Below, piece by piece: positions 1-6,738 of a stretch of 13,857 nt of DNA. Made by a program: the position numbers and the translations under genes. Origin of the DNA: an uncultured Coriobacteriia bacterium (GTDB lineage: Bacteria; Actinomycetota; Coriobacteriia; Coriobacteriales; QAMH01). Numbering within the stretch: position 1 is the stretch's first letter; each line of letters opens with the position of its first letter. The notes beneath the pieces were generated by a model. It was not told where the DNA came from. It saw only the letters and a program-made list of their open reading frames with translations, and made no database searches. Location of the stretch: contig CABURF010000010.1 in assembly GCA_902493755.1 (NCBI GenBank), forward strand, positions 1-13,857. Reading direction: 5' to 3'.

Positions 1-231
1 AAAGTGCAGGAGTGGAAGTTCGTCTCCGACGTACTCGAACAGGATATTGAAGGTCGGGCTTGTAATCTCATCATCAACGCCAAGTCCAGTGGCAAAGCCC
101 TTGGCGAACTGCGTCTTGCCTGCACCAAGATCACCGCTCAACACAACGCAGTCGTTCATTTCCATAAGCCCGGCGACTATCTCACCTAGCCGCATGGTGT
201 CGTCAAGCGAATTACATCGACAGTGAATCAA
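1..231 (-). CDS. tsaE: TsaE, tRNA threonylcarbamoyladenosine (t6A) synthesis ATPase, N-terminal part (cut by window edge)
   Basis: TsaE is the P-loop ATPase that works with TsaB and TsaD to place threonylcarbamoyl on A37 of ANN-decoding tRNAs in the cytoplasm. The visible 77 residues contain the family hallmarks: SLDDT near residues 8-12, Walker A GDLGAGKT at residues 33-40 (Lys39, Thr40) and SPTF at residues 58-61; the sequence runs off the window just as the HFDLYRL-type motif should begin. I place the start at a TTG (231-229) that overlaps the upstream UDG stop as TTGA. It has an AAGGGA ribosome-binding site about 8 nt upstream and keeps the conserved N-terminus. The first in-frame ATG (195) would cut into the SLDDT motif and has no Shine-Dalgarno sequence. 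It is the last visible gene of the glmS operon; TsaB often follows TsaE in bacteria, but that lies outside this window. The family call is firm and the start moderately so. Confidence 0.93.
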   Translation of the reverse strand, partial: MIHCRCNSLDDTMRLGEIVAGLMEMNDCVVLSGDLGAGKTQFAKGFATGLGVDDEITSPTFNILFEYVGDELPLLHF

Positions 232-854
232 TGGACACTTCCCTTCTCGCTCTCGCGAGCATCGTCAGTATCGAGCAGGAGCTTGATGAGATCGAAGTCC
301 TGTTCGATTGCACCAATCTTGCTGCGATCATATATGGCTGCCGCGGGATGAAATGTCGGAATGACCCTAAACGGCCCCGTCACATGAATCTTGCCGCGCA
401 ATCGCGTGATACCGGTATTCGTCTGCAGGATGAACTTGGTCGAGAAATTGCCCATCGTCACGAGTACCGTGGGATGTATGGCCTTGACCTGCTCTCGCAG
501 CCAAGGCGTGCACACCTCGATTTCCTCGGGCTGGGGATCACGGTTGCCCGGCGGACGACATTTCAAAATATTGGCAATGTAGATATCCTCACGTGCAAGG
601 CCGATGCGCTCAAGCATCTGGTTAAGCAGCTTGCCAGCTGCACCCACAAAGGGTTCACCCTGCAAATCCTCGTTTTTACCTGGCGCCTCTCCAATGAACA
701 TCACCTTGGCGCGTGGATTGCCGGCACCAGGCACGACATTCGTGCGCGTATCACCCAATGCGCACTTATGACAGTTATCGATACCCGCCAATGCCTCGCT
801 CAGGGATTTGTGAATGTGATCGTCTAAATCTGCCGCCGCTTGTGTCGTTGTCAT
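228..854 (-). CDS. Uracil-DNA glycosylase, family 4 (4Fe-4S)
   Basis: This enzyme removes uracil from DNA to start base-excision repair of deaminated cytosine. The 208-residue protein has the family 4 signature. Motif A is GEAPG (residues 55-59) followed by GEPFVG; KCRPPGNR is at 98-105 and the closing motif HPAA is at 169-172. Four cysteines (28, 31, 99, 115) are spaced as the iron-sulfur ligands of this family. The KRRIH insertion that marks the crosslinking UdgX subgroup is not seen, so a conventional family 4 glycosylase is expected. The start is ATG at 854 because GAGGAG lies 6 nt upstream (861-866); the in-frame GTG at 857 would be too close to it. The gene follows alr after a 27-nt gap and its stop overlaps the probable tsaE start, so it is probably co-transcribed. 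The C-terminal 15 residues are charged and probably disordered. Confidence 0.95.
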   Translation of the reverse strand: MTTTQAAADLDDHIHKSLSEALAGIDNCHKCALGDTRTNVVPGAGNPRAKVMFIGEAPGKNEDLQGEPFVGAAGKLLNQMLERIGLAREDIYIANILKCRPPGNRDPQPEEIEVCTPWLREQVKAIHPTVLVTMGNFSTKFILQTNTGITRLRGKIHVTGPFRVIPTFHPAAAIYDRSKIGAIEQDFDLIKLLLDTDDARESEKGSVH

Positions 855-860
855 CACGCG

Positions 861-866
861 CTCCTC
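861..866 (-). promoter_or_regulatory. Ribosome-binding site deciding the UDG start
   Basis: GAGGAG on the minus strand, 6 nt before the ATG at 854. It argues for that ATG over the GTG one codon upstream. Confidence 0.75.
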
Positions 867-881
867 GTGTCAACCTTACAC

Positions 882-2129
882 TTACACGTAGATACGCGGA
901 AGACGCGCACCAAACATGCAGATGAGCTCGTAGTTAATGGTGTCAATCTCGTCGGCCATCATATCGGCGGTAATCTCGTAATCGCCCTGCTGGCCCAAAA
1001 TCACGACCTCGTCGCCAATTTGCGCCTTCTCGATACCAGCATCGAAGGGAATCTCGATCATCATCATGTCCATGCAGATATTGCCAACCTGGCGGCACGG
1101 ACGGCCCTTATATAGCACACGCATGCGCCCCGACAGGCTACGACGTACGCCATCGGCATAGCCAATGGGAACGGTCGCGATCTGCACGGGTTTGACCACG
1201 CGATAGTTGAAACCATACGAGACGCCCTCGCCCATCTGGGGCTCGCGCACCTGGATGATCTGGGCCTTGACCGCCATCGCCGGATATAGGTCATCGCTGT
1301 CGCGCAGGACGAGGCTGGGGGCAAGGCCATACATCGTGATGCCCACGCGCACCATGTCGAAGTAGGCCTCGGGGTAACGCTGCGTCGCCGCCGAATTGGC
1401 GCTGTGCGCAAGGCCGTAATCGATGCGAATGAGCTGAAGCGCCTCATTGAAGCGTTGCAGTTGCATGCGGAAGTCCCAGTCGCTCTCCTCGTCTGCCGTT
1501 GCGAAATGCGTGAAGACGCCGGCAAGCTCGAGGCCGCGATGGAAATTGATGGACTGCAGGAAATCGACCACGTCCAAATAGAATATGCCGATGCGATTCA
1601 TGCCGGTATCGATGGCGAGGTGGTATTTGGCGACCATGCCATTGAGGTCTGCCTCCTCGCCCAGAGCCAGCGCGAACTCCTCCGTGATGACCGTGGGAGT
1701 AAGGTCATACGCCAACACATAGGGAATGGCGCGCATAGGCGGTTGCGAAAGCACCAGAATGGGAGCCTCGATACCATGCTCGCGCAGCTCAACGCCTTCT
1801 TCCACCGAGGAGACAGCCAACTGGTCAACACCCGCCTTGAGTGCAGTGCGCGCCACGTGCACGGAACCATGACCATAGCCATCGGCCTTGACGATTGCCA
1901 TGATCTGACGCTCGAGCCCGACACGTTTGCGGATGACGCGAATGTTGTGCGCGATGGCGTTTAAATCGACCTCTACCCACGCTCCACGCGGGACGTTTTC
2001 GCGGGTATAGCATTCTTTGAGTTTGAGCTCTTCGCGATTGAGATGCTCATGCTCGTCTGTTGTGGCTTCGGAAGAGAATCCCTCAACGCGGGGATGCGCA
2101 CCGAAGTAGTTGACCTCGTTCGTGCTCAC
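882..2129 (-). CDS. alr: Alanine racemase with N-terminal extension
   Basis: PLP-dependent interconversion of L- and D-alanine, supplying D-Ala for peptidoglycan stem peptides. Of 415 residues, the conserved enzyme starts near residue 50 (WVEVDLNAIAHN). The PLP lysine is Lys81 in VKADGYGHG, the phosphate/cofactor arginine lies in DTGMNRIG (Arg179), and the second catalytic base is Tyr305 in GVSYGFNY; CMDM (352-355) is the usual C-terminal domain motif. The first ~48 residues are an acidic/polar extension that typical Alr (about 370-390 aa) lacks. The start is GTG at 2129, overlapping the nnrD stop as GTGA, with GAGGG 6 nt upstream. An in-frame TGA lies four codons before it and no ATG, GTG or TTG follows until Met77 in the core, so the extension must be translated. 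It is the fourth gene of the glmS operon. Confidence 0.97.
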   Translation of the reverse strand: MSTNEVNYFGAHPRVEGFSSEATTDEHEHLNREELKLKECYTRENVPRGAWVEVDLNAIAHNIRVIRKRVGLERQIMAIVKADGYGHGSVHVARTALKAGVDQLAVSSVEEGVELREHGIEAPILVLSQPPMRAIPYVLAYDLTPTVITEEFALALGEEADLNGMVAKYHLAIDTGMNRIGIFYLDVVDFLQSINFHRGLELAGVFTHFATADEESDWDFRMQLQRFNEALQLIRIDYGLAHSANSAATQRYPEAYFDMVRVGITMYGLAPSLVLRDSDDLYPAMAVKAQIIQVREPQMGEGVSYGFNYRVVKPVQIATVPIGYADGVRRSLSGRMRVLYKGRPCRQVGNICMDMMMIEIPFDAGIEKAQIGDEVVILGQQGDYEITADMMADEIDTINYELICMFGARLPRIYV

Positions 2130-3010
2130 GAGACGCCCTCAGCCTCCAAACCTAAGAGAACAGGACCAATTCTACAGATTATATCTTCCGGCATCACGGC
2201 GTGAACGCTCAATTCGCGTGCAGCGGACCTACCTGCGCGACCATGAACGAACACCGCGAGCGTAGCAGCATCGAATGCATCGAGCCCTTGCGCGAAAAAC
2301 GCGGCAATCATGCCAGCAAGCACATCACCTGTACCAGCTTTGGCAAGCTCAGGACCCCCTTCGGCAACGGCGCGCAGTTCACCCGTCGGCGCCGCGATAA
2401 GCGTCTCGGGGCCTTTGAGAACAACCGTCGCATCACACGCGCGAGCAAGCGCAATAGCATCCTCGTTGCGGTTGAGGACCTTACGTCCCAGCAGGCGCGC
2501 GGCCTCTCCCTCGTGCGGCGTAAGGATGCGCGGATAATGCGCAGGCATTTCGAGTAGGCCGTGATGCCTGGCAATGAGATTAAGCGCATCGGCATCGAAC
2601 ACCATAGGACGATCCTGCGGAAAGGCGGCGAGAAAGCGCTCGGCATCATCTGTTGCCCCCATGCCCGGTCCGACGAGGATGACCTGACTCTTGACCAGGT
2701 CCTCCTGCGCTTGAATGAGAGAGGTCACGCACAGCGTGCCCTCGAGGCCCTGATCGCATGCCGAGACGGGAATGGAGACAAGATGCGCATGCGCACATGC
2801 GGCGGCATCGCGTGTCGTGACGAGGCGCACGTAGCCCGCCCCACAGCGCACGGCGGCACTTGCCGCCAGGATGGGCGCCCCAGGATACGCGGCGCTACCA
2901 CCCACAACACCCAATGTTCCCCGCGAATACTTATTCGCATCGAGCGCAGGATACGGGACGAGCGTCTTGATGTCACGCTCCGAAAGCATTAGCGCCAGAG
3001 GCTCACTCAT
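2126..3010 (-). CDS. nnrD: ADP-dependent NAD(P)H-hydrate dehydratase
   Basis: NnrD dehydrates S-NAD(P)HX, the damaged hydrated cofactor, using ADP in bacteria. The 294-residue protein is the ribokinase-like dehydratase domain alone; the NnrE epimerase domain fused to it in E. coli YjeF is missing and not seen nearby. Motifs in order: GVVGGS with YPGAP (34-46), GPGMG (114-118), DADALN (139-144), ILTPHEGEA (162-170), VVLKG (196-200) and AKAGTGD (223-229) with the expected catalytic Asp229. The open frame continues 53 codons upstream, but that part is the acpS gene read in another frame. I chose ATG at 3010, which overlaps the acpS stop by 8 nt and matches the family N-terminus, with GGAGG about 12 nt upstream. 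It overlaps alr at its 3' end, so it is part of the glmS operon. Confidence 0.95.
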   Translation of the reverse strand: MSEPLALMLSERDIKTLVPYPALDANKYSRGTLGVVGGSAAYPGAPILAASAAVRCGAGYVRLVTTRDAAACAHAHLVSIPVSACDQGLEGTLCVTSLIQAQEDLVKSQVILVGPGMGATDDAERFLAAFPQDRPMVFDADALNLIARHHGLLEMPAHYPRILTPHEGEAARLLGRKVLNRNEDAIALARACDATVVLKGPETLIAAPTGELRAVAEGGPELAKAGTGDVLAGMIAAFFAQGLDAFDAATLAVFVHGRAGRSAARELSVHAVMPEDIICRIGPVLLGLEAEGVS

Positions 3011-3542
3011 CGCTATCGTCTGCCTCCATGTAGGCCTGGTCGACATCGCCCTCGAGGTCATCGAGCATGCTGCGCAGTTCGCGAAAACGCATCGCGAGCT
3101 CCTGGGCAGGCGTCGTCTTTTCCTCGACGACAGGACGCGCCGCTGCCGTAACCGCAATGGCGTTGGCAACAGCGGTCTCGTTGGTGCGGCTCAGCGACAG
3201 GGGAATCTCAAGGATGCCAAGCGTGCTGGCAATCTGCTGGGCACGTCCATGTAGCAGCGCGAGCGGTTTGCCCTTCTCGTCGTGGGTGACTTCGACATCG
3301 GTGAAGGCAATGCCGTCGGCAAAACCCGTGCCGAGCGCCTTGAGGACAGCTTCCTTGGCAGCGAAATGCGTCGCGTAGCGCACGGCAGGTCGATGATGGC
3401 CCTCGCAATAGGCACGCTCGTTATCGGTGAAGACGCGGTAGGCAAAGCGAGGGGAACGCTGGAGAATCTTTTCCATGCGTCCAATCTCGACAATATCGAC
3501 ACCAAGCCCCGTCGAGGGAGCTTCCTGAGCGGCGCTCGTCAT
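3003..3542 (-). CDS. acpS: Holo-[acyl-carrier-protein] synthase with acidic C-terminal tail
   Basis: AcpS moves 4'-phosphopantetheine from CoA to a serine of acyl carrier protein, activating fatty-acid synthesis. The magnesium/CoA site is visible as GVDIVEI (Asp16) and FAAKEAVLKALG (Glu64). The strand usually written SxxHT is here SLSRTNE (116-122), so arginine replaces the common histidine. Family members are usually about 120-130 residues; this one is 179. From about residue 137 there is an extra charged segment rich in Glu, Asp, Leu and Arg that looks helical and ends in an acidic tail. No other gene occupies that stretch apart from the 8-nt overlap with nnrD, so the extension looks genuinely coded. 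ATG at 3542 overlaps the glmS stop as ATGA, which indicates translational coupling. Confidence 0.95.
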   Translation of the reverse strand: MTSAAQEAPSTGLGVDIVEIGRMEKILQRSPRFAYRVFTDNERAYCEGHHRPAVRYATHFAAKEAVLKALGTGFADGIAFTDVEVTHDEKGKPLALLHGRAQQIASTLGILEIPLSLSRTNETAVANAIAVTAAARPVVEEKTTPAQELAMRFRELRSMLDDLEGDVDQAYMEADDSDE

Positions 3543-5371
3543 TCCACAGTCACCGACTTCGCGAGGTTGCGCGGCTTATCGACATCACAGCCACGCTCAA
3601 GCGCGATATAGCGCGCGAAGAGCTGCAGCGGAACACTTGCTGTGATAGCCGTGCACCAATCGGCAACGCGCGGAATATAGAAGACGTAATCGGCAATGTC
3701 GGCGACCTCTTGGTCGCCCTCGGAGGCAACTGCCACGACACGCGAGCCACGTGCGAGAATCTCCTGCACGTTGCTGAGCGTCTGCATGCGCGTGGGGGAC
3801 TCGGTCACAACTGCGACAACAGGAACGTTCTCGTCAAGCAACGCAATCGGACCATGTTTGAGTTCACCAGCCGGATAGGCCTCGGCGTGTAAGTAGCTAA
3901 TCTCCTTGAGCTTGAGCGCCCCCTCCTTGCAGATGGGAGAGCCGATGCCACGACCCACGTACATGACCGAGTGGGCTTTCGCGACCTCCTTGGCCGCTTC
4001 CTCGATCACGGAGGTATCCTGCAGGATGTCCTCGATCTGGGCAGGCGTTTCGCGGAGCTCGTAGTAGAGGGACTTCACCTGACGAGTGGTCAGGCGCCCC
4101 TTCTTCTGGCCCAAGAACATCGCGATGAGCGCGAGACAGGAAATCTGCGCGAGAAAGGACTTAGTCGCCGCGACGGAAATCTCCATGTTCGCCTTGACGT
4201 AGAGCGTGCCATCAGACTCGCGCGTGATGCGGCTGCCCACGCAGTTGGTGATGGCGAAGACACGCGCACCCTTGGAGCGGGCAATGCGCACGGCAGCGAG
4301 CGTATCGGCGGTCTCTCCGGATTGCGAGACGGCGATGACGAGCGTCGAGGATGAAACAATGGGATTGCGGTAGCGGAACTCGCTCGCCACCTCGACCGTC
4401 GTCGGAATACGCGCCCAGCGCTCGATAAGGTCACGGGCAACGAGACCGGCATGATAACTCGTACCGCAACCGATGATGTAGACGTTGTCAATGGCATCGA
4501 TGTCATCGTCGTCGAGCGCGAGGCTATCGAAGAGCACGTAACCGTTCTTGACCGCGCCGCTGATGGTATCGCGCACGGCACGTGGCTGCTCGTAGATCTC
4601 CTTGAGCATAAAGTCCGGGAAACCTCCACGCTCGGCGTCCTCGGCGTCCCAATCGATATGCATGGTCTCGAGCTCGACGGGCTTGCCCGGCGCGCTGAAG
4701 TAGTCGATGCGCGTGGGCCGGAGCAGCGCGTACTGACCATCCTCGAGAAAGACGACGTCACGCGTGAAATCCATGATGGCGACGATGTCGCTGGCCACAA
4801 GCGCGGCGGGCTCGTCGCCCTCGGAAAAACCGACAACGATAGGACTATCCTTGCGCGTGACCGCGATCTCGCCTGGGTGATCGACGTGCATGACTGCGAG
4901 ACCGTAGGCGCCCTGCAGAACCTCCGTCGTACGTGCGAGGGCATCGATCAAATCGCCGTAATAGTACTTCTCGATGAGATGAGCGACGATCTCGGTATCC
5001 GTCTCGCTTTTGAAGACATGACCCTCAGATTCGAGAAGACCACGCAACTGCACGAAGTTCTCGATGATGCCATTATGCACGACGGCAATCTTGCCCGAGC
5101 AGTCCGAGTGAGGATGCGCGTTGGGCTCGGTTGGACGACCATGCGTTGCCCAGCGGGTGTGGCCGATACCGCAGGTTGATGCGACATCCCAGTCTTCAAC
5201 CGCCTTGGCAAGCTCTTCGACCTTGCCAACGCGTCGCACGATGCTTATCTTGTCGTTCGTCTCGACGGCGATGCCTGCCGAATCGTAACCGCGATACTCG
5301 AGCTTGCGCAGCCCTTCGAGCAATATGTCGCGTACGGGAACAGTGCCAGTGTAACCAACGATTCCGCACAT
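3539..5371 (-). CDS. glmS: Glutamine-fructose-6-phosphate aminotransferase (isomerizing)
   Basis: Makes glucosamine-6-phosphate from fructose-6-phosphate and glutamine, the entry step to UDP-GlcNAc and peptidoglycan. The 610 residues match the family's full length. The N-terminal class II glutaminase begins MCGIVGYTG, so Cys2 becomes the N-terminal nucleophile, followed by RGYDSAGI, HTRWATHG and VHNGIIEN. Two SIS sugar-isomerase domains follow: the first has IGCGTSYHAG and SQSGETADT; the second has the catalytic stretch AYPAGELKHGP. The C-terminus has the expected DKPRNLAKSVTVE with the sugar-ring-opening lysine. It is the first gene of its operon, with a promoter and a ~30-nt leader. That leader is too short for a glmS ribozyme, so ribozyme feedback control is unlikely. 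Confidence 0.99.
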   Translation of the reverse strand: MCGIVGYTGTVPVRDILLEGLRKLEYRGYDSAGIAVETNDKISIVRRVGKVEELAKAVEDWDVASTCGIGHTRWATHGRPTEPNAHPHSDCSGKIAVVHNGIIENFVQLRGLLESEGHVFKSETDTEIVAHLIEKYYYGDLIDALARTTEVLQGAYGLAVMHVDHPGEIAVTRKDSPIVVGFSEGDEPAALVASDIVAIMDFTRDVVFLEDGQYALLRPTRIDYFSAPGKPVELETMHIDWDAEDAERGGFPDFMLKEIYEQPRAVRDTISGAVKNGYVLFDSLALDDDDIDAIDNVYIIGCGTSYHAGLVARDLIERWARIPTTVEVASEFRYRNPIVSSSTLVIAVSQSGETADTLAAVRIARSKGARVFAITNCVGSRITRESDGTLYVKANMEISVAATKSFLAQISCLALIAMFLGQKKGRLTTRQVKSLYYELRETPAQIEDILQDTSVIEEAAKEVAKAHSVMYVGRGIGSPICKEGALKLKEISYLHAEAYPAGELKHGPIALLDENVPVVAVVTESPTRMQTLSNVQEILARGSRVVAVASEGDQEVADIADYVFYIPRVADWCTAITASVPLQLFARYIALERGCDVDKPRNLAKSVTVE

Positions 5372-5409
5372 GTGGAAACCGCCCTTTCAAGGTGAGTCTT
5401 AAAGTGTAG

Positions 5410-5418
5410 ATTCTATCA
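5410..5418 (-). promoter_or_regulatory. Extended -10 promoter for the glmS operon
   Basis: The minus strand reads TGA-TAGAAT: a five-of-six match to TATAAT preceded by the TG of an extended -10. The best -35 hexamer at 17 nt is weak (TGGTTT). Transcription would start near 5403, about 30 nt before the glmS ATG, and an AAAGGG ribosome-binding site lies 10 nt before that ATG. It is the only plausible promoter between the rpmA terminator and glmS. Confidence 0.55.
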
Positions 5419-5458
5419 AAGCACCCTGCCCCAAACCACCGGATGCATCGACCTACAT

Positions 5459-5492
5459 AAAAAAGCCCCGCGCCTATGGCAACGGGGCTTTT
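5459..5492 (-). terminator. Rho-independent terminator after rpmA
   Basis: A perfect 10-bp stem (AAAAGCCCCG at 5461-5470 with CGGGGCTTTT at 5483-5492) encloses a 12-nt loop containing an inner GCC/GGC pairing. On the minus strand the stem is followed by six T residues. It lies about 20 nt past the rpmA stop and separates the rplU-rpmA unit from glmS. On the plus strand it is also followed by T residues, though no plus-strand gene needs it. Confidence 0.93.
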
Positions 5493-5512
5493 CTTGCATC
5501 GCTTGAGGTGCG

Positions 5513-5764
5513 TTACGCCTGGGGAATCACGTGAACCTTACGCTTGAGACCCTTGGTGTACTTCACCGTGCCGGGAACCATCGCAAACAGCGTATCGTCC
5601 TTGCCGCGACCGACGTTCTCACCGGGATGGAAATGCGTGCCGCGCTGGCGAACGAGAATCTCGCCCGCGTTAACAACCTGACCGGCAAAACGCTTGCAGC
5701 CAAGACGCTGCGCGTGGGAATCACGGCCGTTACGACTGGATCCGAGGCCTTTCTTGTGTGCCAT
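5513..5764 (-). CDS. rpmA: 50S ribosomal protein L27
   Basis: L27 sits near the peptidyl-transferase centre of the large subunit and helps place tRNA. The 83-residue sequence starts MAHKKGLGSS and contains the conserved GRDSHAQRLG, ILVRQRGTHFHPG and GKDDTLFA segments, so it is full length. It begins directly with the mature AHKKG end and lacks the extension that the Prp protease removes in Firmicutes; accordingly no prp (ysxB) gene lies between rplU and rpmA. The gene is 19 nt after rplU, preceded by a G-rich Shine-Dalgarno-like AAGGGGG, and is followed by a strong terminator. Confidence 0.99.
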   Translation of the reverse strand: MAHKKGLGSSRNGRDSHAQRLGCKRFAGQVVNAGEILVRQRGTHFHPGENVGRGKDDTLFAMVPGTVKYTKGLKRKVHVIPQA

Positions 5765-5783
5765 AAGTCTTCAGCCCCCTTCG

Positions 5784-6371
5784 CTACTCTGCGTTGGTGA
5801 TGGTCTCGATGATATCGGCCTTGCGAGCACCACTCGGGAGCTTGATGTCATGCTCCTTGGCGTAATCCTTAAGCTCGGCAACCGTCATCTTGGTGAAATC
5901 GACATCGGCCTTCTTGACAGGAGCAGCCGCCTTCGTCTCTTTCTTGGCGGGCTTCTCGGCGGCGGGCTTAGCGGCCTTCGCAGGCTTCTCGGCCTTGGCC
6001 GGCTTCTCTGCCTTCGCGGGCTTCTCTGCGGCAGCCTTCTTGGGCGCCGGAGCAGCAGCCTTGGTGCCGTTCACGTCGACGATGCAAAGGCGGGTAAGCT
6101 GCTGGCGATGACCGCGCGTGCGCTTGTAGCCCTTGCGCTTCTTGAACTTGAAGATAATCTGCTTGTCACCCTTGTGCTGGTCGAGAATCTCGGCCGTGAC
6201 ATTGGTCTTGGCAAGAGCACTCGCGTCCGTGACGACGTTGGAGCCATCGTTGAGGAAGAGCACGTCGAGAGAGACCTTGTCACCGGCCTCGCCCTCGATC
6301 TTCTCAACGTCGAGCACGTCGCCCGGCTTCACGGTGTACTGCTTACCACCGGTTTTAACAATCGCGTACAT
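5784..6371 (-). CDS. rplU: 50S ribosomal protein L21 with Lys/Ala/Pro linker and C-terminal SAP/Rho_N-like domain
   Basis: Residues 1-102 are an ordinary L21 that binds 23S rRNA: MYAIVKTGGKQY at the start and FKFKKRKGYKRTRGHRQ at 74-89. L21 usually ends there at about 103 residues; this protein has 195. Residues 104-154 are a low-complexity linker of Lys, Ala, Pro and Glu with repeated AEKPAK units, like a histone H1 tail. Residues 157-193 (MTVAELKDYAKEHDI, then LPSGARKADIIE) resemble the small helical SAP/Rho_N fold that binds nucleic acids. The start is ATG at 6371: it gives the canonical N-terminus and has AAAGGT about 7 nt upstream. The in-frame ATG five codons earlier would add unneeded residues and lose that spacing. 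A likely promoter lies about 80 nt upstream, and rpmA follows in the same unit. The L21 identity is certain; the tail domain call is by pattern only. Confidence 0.98.
   Translation of the reverse strand: MYAIVKTGGKQYTVKPGDVLDVEKIEGEAGDKVSLDVLFLNDGSNVVTDASALAKTNVTAEILDQHKGDKQIIFKFKKRKGYKRTRGHRQQLTRLCIVDVNGTKAAAPAPKKAAAEKPAKAEKPAKAEKPAKAAKPAAEKPAKKETKAAAPVKKADVDFTKMTVAELKDYAKEHDIKLPSGARKADIIETITNAE
5949..6029 (-). repeat. In-frame tandem repeats coding AEKPAK units in the L21 linker
   Basis: Residues 115-141 of L21 are built from imperfect 18-nt units coding AEKPAK (three in a row) and shorter KPA variants. The DNA repeats are similar enough to allow slippage, so unit number may differ between strains without breaking the frame. 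Confidence 0.8.
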
Positions 6372-6453
6372 GTTCGTACCTTTCATTACTCATTGACATG
6401 CCCGTATCGTGCGGGAAAGGGAAAAGAACCGTCACGAGGGGGCAAACGCTAAT

Positions 6454-6482
6454 AGTCTACTAGGAGGATGGAATCGAGGCAA
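6454..6482 (-). promoter_or_regulatory. Probable promoter of rplU-rpmA
   Basis: On the minus strand TTGCCT (-35, 6477-6482) and TAGACT (-10, 6454-6459) are separated by exactly 17 nt; each matches four of six consensus bases. Transcription would start near 6447 and give a ~75-nt leader that contains a small CCCG/CGGG hairpin. The promoter starts directly downstream of the probable terminator at 6485-6506, so the two fit together as a boundary between units. Confidence 0.5.
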
Positions 6483-6484
6483 GG

Positions 6485-6506
6485 AAAAATTTCGGGAGCG
6501 CGAAAT
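6485..6506 (-). terminator. Probable intrinsic terminator upstream of rplU
   Basis: A 6-bp perfect stem (ATTTCG at 6489-6494 with CGAAAT at 6501-6506, 6-nt loop) is followed on the minus strand by TTTT. A second hairpin (TCGGG 6506-6510 with CCCGA 6525-6529) abuts it. The stem is short and partly AT, so termination may be partial. It would end transcripts coming from the radical SAM/DUF2344 pair about 230 nt after the last stop. Confidence 0.5.
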
Positions 6507-6738
6507 CGGGGGCTTGCTCTCGCACCCGACTCACAGTTCGCGCGATGCCGCTGCGGAACTCGCGCGCATAGAACGCGCGCTCAAACAGTCCTCGCAAAAC
6601 CGCATCGCGCTCACTGTGAGTCTGCTCGAGATGCCCCGGATCCCGTGCTCCCTTTCATTTTATTTCAGAGCGCTCTGTACATCTCCATAGCACCCGTTGG
6701 CTATCATGCCCCACTCGCGACGATGAAAACAGGGGAAA
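6507..6738 (-). other. Hairpin-rich intergenic region between the DUF2344 gene and rplU
   Basis: With the adjoining terminator and promoter, this is the only stretch over 300 bases without a gene (6372-6738). I see no credible coding sequence and no tRNA. On the transcribed strand it can form several hairpins: ATAGC/GCTAT (6687-6704), the 12-bp palindrome CAGAGCGCTCTG (6666-6677), CTCAC/GTGAG (6610-6620), CGCGCG/CGCGCG with a 7-nt loop (6561-6579), AGTTC/GAACT (6535-6560) and TCGGG/CCCGA (6506-6529). It may be a 3' UTR, an attenuator or a small RNA; sequence alone does not decide. RNase G/E genes often lie at this place in other bacteria but none is here. Confidence 0.4.

Noticed and set aside
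3011..3169. 53-codon N-terminal extension of nnrD
   Set aside because: This arginine-rich stretch is acpS in another frame; the NnrD-like sequence begins at the ATG at 3010.
5372..5458. Possible glmS ribozyme upstream of glmS
   Set aside because: Fewer than 90 nt lie between the rpmA terminator and the ATG, and the predicted leader is about 30 nt; the ribozyme needs much more and its core is not visible.
5694..6452. 252-codon plus-strand frame opposite rplU, leucine/glycine rich
   Set aside because: Its apparent hydrophobic repeats are just the complement of the Lys/Ala/Pro linker of L21.
6666..6677. 12-bp palindrome CAGAGCGCTCTG considered as a terminator or operator
   Set aside because: It has no loop and is followed by A-rich, not T-rich, sequence on the transcribed strand; a single palindrome is not enough to name an operator.
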